DNA of 64,000 bases from Methylibium sp035476815 (GTDB lineage Bacteria > Pseudomonadota > Gammaproteobacteria > Burkholderiales > Burkholderiaceae_C), in the NCBI GenBank assembly GCA_035476815.1, contig DATILD010000076.1, positions 1 through 64,000 on the forward strand, given 5' to 3'. The notes under the pieces were generated by a model that saw nothing but the letters and a program-made list of their open reading frames with translations, did not search any database and was not told the DNA's origin. Of this stretch, positions 58,058 through 64,000 are shown piece after piece. The position numbers and the translations under genes were made by a program. The stretch's first letter is position 1. Every line of letters starts with the position of its first letter.

Positions 58058-61048
58058 ATGTCAGCGATTTCCGGCGTGCCCTCCGCCGATCCGCCGCTGC
58101 CGCGGCGTGATGCGCCGGGGCCGCCGGCGGAGCACGGCCTGCGCCAGACCCTGCACGACCTGCCGGTGGCCCGCAAGCTCGGGCTGGTGGTGCTGCTGTT
58201 CGTGCTGGTGATCGGCACGCTGGTCGCGGTGAGCAAGCTCAACGGCGACGTGCTGTCGGCCGTGCGCTCCTACGTTGCCGGCGAGGGCCTGTGGGCCAAG
58301 GGCCACCGGGACGCCGTCTTCTATCTGGCGCGCTATGCCCAGAGCCGCGACGAGGCCGACTACCGGCGCTACCAGGCCGCGCTCGAAGTCAACCTCGGCG
58401 ACCGCCAGGCGCGCGAGGAACTCGAGAAGCCCGCGCCCGACTACAACCGGGCCCGCGAAGGCTTCCTCGCCGGCCGCAACCACCCGGACGACGTGGACGG
58501 GCTGATCTGGCTGTTCCGCACCTTCCGCCAGGTCAGCTACCTCGACCGCGCGATCACGCTGTGGGCCGAGGGCGACACCCACATCGAGCGTCTGCGCGGA
58601 CTCGGCGTCGAGCTGCGCGCCGAGGTGATGGGCGGCGGCCCGACGCCGGCCCGCGGCGCCGAGCTGGTGCAGCGCATCGAGGCGCTGCACCAGACCCTGG
58701 TGCCGCTGGAGAACGAGTTCTCCGCCGTGCTCGGCGAGGCCAGCCGCTGGATCGGCGGTGTGCTGGTGGCGGTCACGGTGACCCTGAGCGTCGCGATGCT
58801 GGCGCTCGGACTCGCGGTGGCGAGCTTCTTCACCCGCCGCATCCACCGCCAGATCGACGACCTGGGTGCCGCCGCCGAGCGGGTGGCCAGCGACGACTTC
58901 GACCATGCGGTCGAGGTCGGCTCGGCCGACGAGCTCGGTGTCCTGGCCGCCCGCTTCAACGGCATGCTCGTGCGGCTGCGCGAACACCGTGCCGAGATCG
59001 CCGCGCGCGAGGCCGAGTTGCAGGAGGCCAGCCGCGCCGCGCAGGCGCTGGCGCTGCGCGCCGAGGCGGCCAGCCAGGCCAAGAGCCGCTTCATGGCCAA
59101 CATGAGCCACGAGATCCACACGCCGATCAACGGCATCCTCGGCATGACCGAACTGCTGATGGGCACGCCGCTGGACGGCCGTCAGCAGCGCTATGCGCAG
59201 GCGGCCTACCGCTGCGGCGAGGAGCTGTTCGACATCATCCAGGACATCCTCGACTACTCGCGCATGGACACCGGCACGCTGGCGCTCGCGCCGGTCGACT
59301 TCGAGCCGCGGGGGGTGGTCGAGGACGTGCTCGAGCTGCTGGCCGCGCGCGCCCACGAGCGCGGCCTGGAGCTGACGCTGCGCGAGGGCCCCGGCCTGCC
59401 CGAGCGCGCCCACGGCGACGCATTGCGCCTGCGCCAGGTGCTGCACAACCTGGTGGCCAACGCGATCAAGTTCACCGAGCGCGGCGAGGTGGTGGTCGAT
59501 CTTCGCTGGGCCGCCGAGCCCGCGCCCGGCGGTGGCGGCTGGATCGAGTTCGCGGTTGCCGACACTGGCATCGGCATCGATGCCCAGACGCTCGCCGAGC
59601 TGTTCACCCCCTTCACCCAGGCCAGCGGCGGCATGGCACGACGCTATGGCGGCGCCGGCCTGGGGCTGGCGATCGCGCGCCAGCTCGCCGCGCTGATGGG
59701 CGGCTCGATCGAGGCGTGCAGCGAACCCGGTCGCGGCTCGGTGTTCACGCTGCGGATCCCGCTGCAGCCGCCGCTGGAGCCGGGCCTGGCCCCCGCGGCC
59801 GGGCCGCTGGCGGTGCAGCGGGCGCTGGTGGTCGACGACAACGCTGGCCAGCGCGCGGTGCTGTGCGACCTGCTGCAGGGCTGGGGCGTCGCCGTCACGG
59901 ACGCGGTGGACGGGCCCGCGGCGCTGGCGCGCCTGCAGGCCGCGCGGGCCGCCGGGGCGCCGATCGACGCCATCCTGCTCGACCTGCAGCTGCCCGGCAG
60001 CGACAGCGCCCTGGTGGCTCAGGCGCTGCTCGACGCGGCCGGCGAGCCGGCGCCGCGGCTGCTGCTGCTGGCGCCGGCCCCCGACGCGCTGGTGCGTGTG
60101 CCGGCCGGCGGCGCGGTGCTGCCCAAGCCGGTGCGCCGGGCGCTGTTGCGCCAGCTGCTGAGCGGCTCGGGCGGCGATCTCCCCACTTTGACCGGATTGA
60201 CGCCGCGGGTCGTGGGCCACATCCTCGTGGTCGAAGACAACCCGGTGAATCAGGAGGTGATCGCGCAGATGCTGCGCCGGCTCGGGGCCCGCGTGCACCT
60301 GGCGGCCTCCGGACTCGAGGGCCTGCAGGCGCTGTGCGAGCAGCGCTTCGATCTGGTGCTGATGGACATCCAGATGCCCGGCATGGACGGGGTCGAGGCG
60401 CTGAGCCGGTTCCGGCGCGGGCCGTCCGAACGCTACACCTTCCTGACGCCGGCGGCGACGCCGGTGATCGCGGTCAGCGCCCATGCGCTGGGCAGCGATC
60501 GCGATCGCTACCTCGCCGTGGGCTTCGATGACTACCTGGCCAAACCGCTGCGCAAGACCCGACTGCATGCGATGCTCGCCCACTGGCTCCCCGTCGGCGT
60601 GCCCGGTGCCGCGGCCGCCGTCCCTCCCGTCGTTTCGGAAGAGCCCGCCATGACGCAACAAGTGCCCGCCTCGCCCGACCGCCTGCCGCCCGACTCGCCG
60701 CTGGACATCGCCGCGCTGCAGCGCCTGCTCGACCTCGACCCCGGCGGCGTGAACCGCCTGCTGGAGCGGGTCGTGCAGGCCTTCGACACCTCGATCGCGC
60801 GGCTGATGCCCCAGCTCGATACGTCGATGGCGCTCGGCGACATGGATGGCGTGCGCAGCGTCGCCCATACGCTGAAGTCGTCGATGGCCAGCATCGGCGC
60901 GCTCAAGCTCTCGGCGCTGTGTGCCGATATCGAGCGCATGATCCGAAGCGGGGAAACCCAGGGCTTGTCCGCGCTCGTGGATACCATGCACGCCGACCTC
61001 GGGGCGGTCAGCGACAGCCTGCGCGCCCTGGTCGAGCCCAAGACCTGA
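58058..61048 (+). CDS. Hybrid histidine kinase (HisKA-HATPase-REC-REC-Hpt), BarA-like
   Basis: A 996-aa membrane kinase. Two helices (about 43-65 and 230-255) enclose a periplasmic sensor; a HAMP domain follows, then the phospho-acceptor H351. The H-box is NMSHEIHTPINGILG with His in place of the usual Arg after HEI. The HATPase has N-box NLVANAIKF and G-boxes DTGIGI and GGAGLGLAI. The first receiver has D642 in ILLDLQLPG but is degenerate nearby; the second has D770 in VLMDIQMPGMDG. The Hpt domain has H937 in AHTLKSSMASIG. It likely feeds the regulator encoded next. Confidence 0.92.
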   Translation: MSAISGVPSADPPLPRRDAPGPPAEHGLRQTLHDLPVARKLGLVVLLFVLVIGTLVAVSKLNGDVLSAVRSYVAGEGLWAKGHRDAVFYLARYAQSRDEADYRRYQAALEVNLGDRQAREELEKPAPDYNRAREGFLAGRNHPDDVDGLIWLFRTFRQVSYLDRAITLWAEGDTHIERLRGLGVELRAEVMGGGPTPARGAELVQRIEALHQTLVPLENEFSAVLGEASRWIGGVLVAVTVTLSVAMLALGLAVASFFTRRIHRQIDDLGAAAERVASDDFDHAVEVGSADELGVLAARFNGMLVRLREHRAEIAAREAELQEASRAAQALALRAEAASQAKSRFMANMSHEIHTPINGILGMTELLMGTPLDGRQQRYAQAAYRCGEELFDIIQDILDYSRMDTGTLALAPVDFEPRGVVEDVLELLAARAHERGLELTLREGPGLPERAHGDALRLRQVLHNLVANAIKFTERGEVVVDLRWAAEPAPGGGGWIEFAVADTGIGIDAQTLAELFTPFTQASGGMARRYGGAGLGLAIARQLAALMGGSIEACSEPGRGSVFTLRIPLQPPLEPGLAPAAGPLAVQRALVVDDNAGQRAVLCDLLQGWGVAVTDAVDGPAALARLQAARAAGAPIDAILLDLQLPGSDSALVAQALLDAAGEPAPRLLLLAPAPDALVRVPAGGAVLPKPVRRALLRQLLSGSGGDLPTLTGLTPRVVGHILVVEDNPVNQEVIAQMLRRLGARVHLAASGLEGLQALCEQRFDLVLMDIQMPGMDGVEALSRFRRGPSERYTFLTPAATPVIAVSAHALGSDRDRYLAVGFDDYLAKPLRKTRLHAMLAHWLPVGVPGAAAAVPPVVSEEPAMTQQVPASPDRLPPDSPLDIAALQRLLDLDPGGVNRLLERVVQAFDTSIARLMPQLDTSMALGDMDGVRSVAHTLKSSMASIGALKLSALCADIERMIRSGETQGLSALVDTMHADLGAVSDSLRALVEPKT

Positions 61049-61080
61049 ACGCCGCCGACCGCCCCACCCCCCACCGCACG

Positions 61081-63393
61081 ATGAACCTGCACGCCGTCAC
61101 CGTCGCCGACGAGCCGCCCGAGACGGCGCGCGTGTTGCTGGTCGACGACAACGAGATGACCCTCACGGTCACGGCCGCGGCCCTCGAGGGCCGCGGTTTC
61201 TCGGTGACCATGGTGACCAGCGGCGAAGAGGCGCTCGCCCGCCTGCGCGACTGGTCGCCCGACATCGTGGTGCTCGACGCCGACATGCCCGGCGGCATCA
61301 GCGGCTTCACCACCTGCGCCGAGCTGCGCGCCCAGGTGGTGTTCGAGATGCTGCCGGTGCTGATGCTGACCGGCCTGAACGACGACGAGTCGATCCGCGC
61401 GGCCTATGCGGCCGGCGCCACCGACTTCTTCGTCAAGTCCGAGCACTGGAGCCTGCTGGCGATGCGGCTGCGCCACATGCTGCGCGCCTCGCGCGACGTG
61501 AGCGCGCTCAAGCGCAGCGAGAGCAAGCTCGCGCGCGCGCAGGAGCTGGCCCGCATGGGCAGCTTCGAGTGGTGGCGCGACCGTCGCGGCCTGAGCTTCT
61601 CGCCCGAGGCGCTGCGCGTGTTCGGTCTCGCGCCGGACGAGCCGGTGACGCTGCTGCGCGTCGTCTGGATGGTCGCGCATGCCCGCCGCAAGGAGTTCAT
61701 CGTGCGGCTGCGCAGCACGCTGAACTTCCGCACCGTGTTCACCGACGACGTGTCGCTGCAGTTGCACGACGGTCGCCAGCGCACCGTGCGGGTCGAGGCC
61801 GAGCCGATCTACGACGAGCTGGGCGGCCTGAGCGGTTACACCGGCATCGTGCAGGACGTGACCGAGCGGCGCGTGCAGGAGGACAAGATCCGCCGGCTGG
61901 CCGAGTTCGACGACCTCACCGATCTGCCGAACCGCGCCAACCTGCTCAAGCGCGCCGAGAAGGCGGTCGAGCAGGCGCAGCGGCTGAACCACCAGGTCGG
62001 CGTGCTGCTGATCGACCTGGACCGCTTCAAGGAAATCAACGACACCCTCGGCCACAAGGCCGGCGACGAGGTGCTGCGCCAGGTCGCGGTGCGCCTGAAG
62101 GGCTGCGTGCGGCACTCCGATGCGATGCCGCAGGACGAGTCGCTGCGCAACGAGGGCTCGCGCGCCTACCGCCAGCTCGAGGGCGTGGGCCGGCTCGGTG
62201 GCGACGAGTTCGTCGCGCTGCTGCCGGAGATCGATGCCGACCCGGAGCGCGCCCACGAGGCGATCGACGAGGTGGCGCGCCGCATCCTCGGCAAGATGCG
62301 CGAGCCGGTCGTCGTCGACGGCAAGGACTACTTCGTCACCGCCAGCGTCGGCGTGTCGCTGTTCCCGCGCGATGGCGCCTCGGTGGTGGACCTGCTGAGC
62401 AGCGCCGACGTGGCGATGTACTCGGTCAAGGACGGCGGCCGCAACAGCTACTCGGTCTACCGCCCCGAGCTGGCCGGCCGCGGCCGCGAGCGGCTCGAGC
62501 TGCAGAGCGCGCTGCACAAGGCGGTCGAGCGCGACGAGCTGGTGCTGTACTACCAGCCCAAGCTGCAGTTCGGCGACGAGCGCGACGACGAGCGCGTGCG
62601 CCTCGTCGGTGTCGAGGCGCTGATGCGCTGGCGGCGCAACGGCGTGCTGGTGCCGCCGTCGGAGTTCATCCCGCTGGCCGAGGACACCGGCCTGATCGTG
62701 CCGATGAGCGAATGGCTGATCCGCGAGGCCGCACGCCAGGCCGGCGTGTGGCGCAAGCGCAGCGGCCGGCCGATCGAGGTCTCGGTCGCGGTCAACCTTC
62801 CGAGCCTGGTGTTCGAGCGCAACGACGTCGCCGAGTGGATCCGCAGCGCGACCGAGGAGCATGGCGTGCCGCACCGCACGATCGAGGTCGAGATCACCGA
62901 GCGCACGCTGATGAAGCGGCTCAAGGACAGCCCGACGCTGCACAAGCTCAACCAGTACGGCGTCGAGATCGCGATCGACGATTTCGGCACCGACTACTCC
63001 TCGCTCGCCGCGCTCAGCGAGCTGCCGATCAGCGAGCTCAAGATCGACCGCAGCTTCGTCACTGGCCTGGGCGTGACGCTCACCGCCTCGGCGGTGGCCA
63101 ACGCGATCCTGGCGCTGGCCAGCGTGCTGGGCATGCGCGTGGTGGCCGAGGGCGTCGAGACAAGGCTGCAGATCGACCGCCTGCGCGATCTGGGCTGCCG
63201 CACGATGCAGGGCTTCTACTTCGCCGCGCCGTTGCCGGCGGCCGAGTTCGAGACCTGGCACGACGCGCGCGACTTCGGCGTCGGCCGCTTCGTGCGGTCC
63301 GAATGGCCGGGCGAGCGGCGCACCGTCACGGCCGTCAACGACCCGCATCGCGGGTCGGAGCCGCGGGCGGGCAGCGCGTCGACCGTCGGCTGA
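61081..63393 (+). CDS. Response regulator with PAS, GGDEF and EAL domains
   Basis: A 770-aa c-di-GMP enzyme. The receiver has D66 in VVLDADMPG; a PAS-like domain follows (about 150-270). GGDEF at 373-377 is intact, but the inhibitory I-site position reads RQLE rather than RxxD and the domain has an extra ~20-residue insertion before it. EAL at 512-514 is intact with later motifs EITERTLM, IDDFGTDYSS and AEGVET, so both synthesis and hydrolysis could occur. It starts 32 bp after the hybrid kinase and probably receives phosphate from its Hpt domain. Confidence 0.93.
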   Translation: MNLHAVTVADEPPETARVLLVDDNEMTLTVTAAALEGRGFSVTMVTSGEEALARLRDWSPDIVVLDADMPGGISGFTTCAELRAQVVFEMLPVLMLTGLNDDESIRAAYAAGATDFFVKSEHWSLLAMRLRHMLRASRDVSALKRSESKLARAQELARMGSFEWWRDRRGLSFSPEALRVFGLAPDEPVTLLRVVWMVAHARRKEFIVRLRSTLNFRTVFTDDVSLQLHDGRQRTVRVEAEPIYDELGGLSGYTGIVQDVTERRVQEDKIRRLAEFDDLTDLPNRANLLKRAEKAVEQAQRLNHQVGVLLIDLDRFKEINDTLGHKAGDEVLRQVAVRLKGCVRHSDAMPQDESLRNEGSRAYRQLEGVGRLGGDEFVALLPEIDADPERAHEAIDEVARRILGKMREPVVVDGKDYFVTASVGVSLFPRDGASVVDLLSSADVAMYSVKDGGRNSYSVYRPELAGRGRERLELQSALHKAVERDELVLYYQPKLQFGDERDDERVRLVGVEALMRWRRNGVLVPPSEFIPLAEDTGLIVPMSEWLIREAARQAGVWRKRSGRPIEVSVAVNLPSLVFERNDVAEWIRSATEEHGVPHRTIEVEITERTLMKRLKDSPTLHKLNQYGVEIAIDDFGTDYSSLAALSELPISELKIDRSFVTGLGVTLTASAVANAILALASVLGMRVVAEGVETRLQIDRLRDLGCRTMQGFYFAAPLPAAEFETWHDARDFGVGRFVRSEWPGERRTVTAVNDPHRGSEPRAGSASTVG

Positions 63394-63403
63394 GGCGCTT
63401 GCG

Positions 63404-64000
63404 ATGAGCCGCGATGTCGCGTCGCCCGGCGCCGAGGCGGCCGCTGCGGCGCCGGCACAGCTCGCCAAGGCGGCGCTGCGCCGCCTGGCGCTGGAACGCC
63501 AGGAGCCGACCCCCGAGAACTTCGCCCGCGCCTACCAGGCCGAGCGCGGCGGGGCGCCGCCGGCGCCGGCCGGCACCGAACCGGGTGCCGACGGCGCGGC
63601 CTGGGCCATGCTGATCGAGCGCGCCGTGCGCGGCCTCGAGCGTGGGGGCCGCCAATGGACCACCGCGCGCAAGAAGGACAGCCTGCAGCGCGTGCTCGGC
63701 GGCAGCCGCAGCGACGCGCGGCGGCTGCAGCAGCGCCTCGGCCAGCTGCTGTCGAGCTGGGACAGCGACAGCCCGGACGGCGCCGCGAGCGATTTCGCGG
63801 CGTTCGACGAGCCCGCACCGGCCGCGACCGCATCCGCCCCGGCCCCATTGGACCTCCCGGTCGAGCCGCCGTTGGCGGTCGCCGCGGCACCCGCCGCAAC
63901 GGCCCGCCACCCCGATGCCGCCGCCTGGCCGCGCGTCGCCGCCGACCTCGGCGCCACGGTGCAGGCCGCGCTGCCGGCCAGCGAGGCGCGCGGCCGCGAG
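63404..64000 (+). CDS. N-terminal part of a probable signalling (diguanylate-cyclase-type) protein, 3' end outside window
   Basis: The frame is open to the window end (199 codons). The N-terminus has LRRLALERQEPTPENFARAY, a segment seen at the start of many Burkholderiales GGDEF proteins, then a helical region and an Ala/Pro-rich linker. No catalytic domain is inside the window, so the GGDEF assignment is inference. It begins 10 bp after the GGDEF-EAL gene and shares its operon. Confidence 0.6.
   Translation, partial: MSRDVASPGAEAAAAAPAQLAKAALRRLALERQEPTPENFARAYQAERGGAPPAPAGTEPGADGAAWAMLIERAVRGLERGGRQWTTARKKDSLQRVLGGSRSDARRLQQRLGQLLSSWDSDSPDGAASDFAAFDEPAPAATASAPAPLDLPVEPPLAVAAAPAATARHPDAAAWPRVAADLGATVQAALPASEARGRE

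Overview
The window is 64 kb of very GC-rich DNA from a motile betaproteobacterium, most likely Burkholderiales (Rubrivivax/Leptothrix/Ideonella-like). This rests on gene order, the flagellar and chemotaxis proteins, and the extreme G/C preference at third codon positions; no 16S or tRNA gene is present to settle it. No CRISPR array, integrase or transposase is seen.

Layout. (1) 1-5390: end of fliK, then fliLMNOPQR (switch and export apparatus). (2) 5391-29607: a foreign-looking 24-kb island with visibly less GC-biased codons. (3) 29892-33051: M48-like protease, GFA-family protein, and a two-component pair. (4) 33241-38767: CheZ-like protein, cheY, cheA, a chemoreceptor, cheW. (5) 38852-43369: a small copper-related set (DUF2946 protein, TonB receptor, YcnI/DUF1775) and a Tat-exported FAD oxidoreductase. 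(6) 43467-56761: flgNMA (minus) diverging from flgBCDEF, two inserted small genes, flgGHIJKL (plus). (7) 56799-64000: EAL-HDOD protein, hybrid kinase, GGDEF-EAL regulator and the start of another signalling protein.

The island is the notable part. It opens with pmoCAB-like genes for a copper membrane monooxygenase (CuMMO). Downstream are a His-fronted secreted protein, copC, a CopD-cytochrome c fusion, an esterase, and acyl-CoA genes (ligase, thiolase, a gutted SDR gene, enoyl-CoA hydratase) ending in an EutR-like AraC regulator. A minus-strand block holds an OmpW/AlkL-type porin, a PCuAC-like protein, an aldehyde dehydrogenase, a membrane-embedded chemoreceptor, a 64-aa membrane protein and a LysR regulator. 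A last plus-strand operon has a 72-aa protein, CoA-transferase, SDR, two glutathione transferases and an aldehyde dehydrogenase. Its order matches the isoGHIJ-aldH genes that process epoxides in isoprene degraders. A gapless, about 76-bp promoter block is shared by pmoC and this last operon, tying oxidation and glutathione-dependent epoxide processing together. The inferred system is a CuMMO that oxidises a gaseous or volatile alkene (or alkane) and feeds a glutathione/CoA route; isoprene itself is only one candidate. No alcohol dehydrogenase typical of alkane pathways is seen.

The island sits directly after intact fliR, and a decayed 54-bp copy of the fliR 3' region lies at its far end, marking the likely insertion boundary. 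Candidate sigma-28 promoters precede cheY, cheW and flgM; sigma-54-like sites precede the M48 gene and a 72-aa gene between flgF and flgG that is a paralogue of the island's 72-aa gene.
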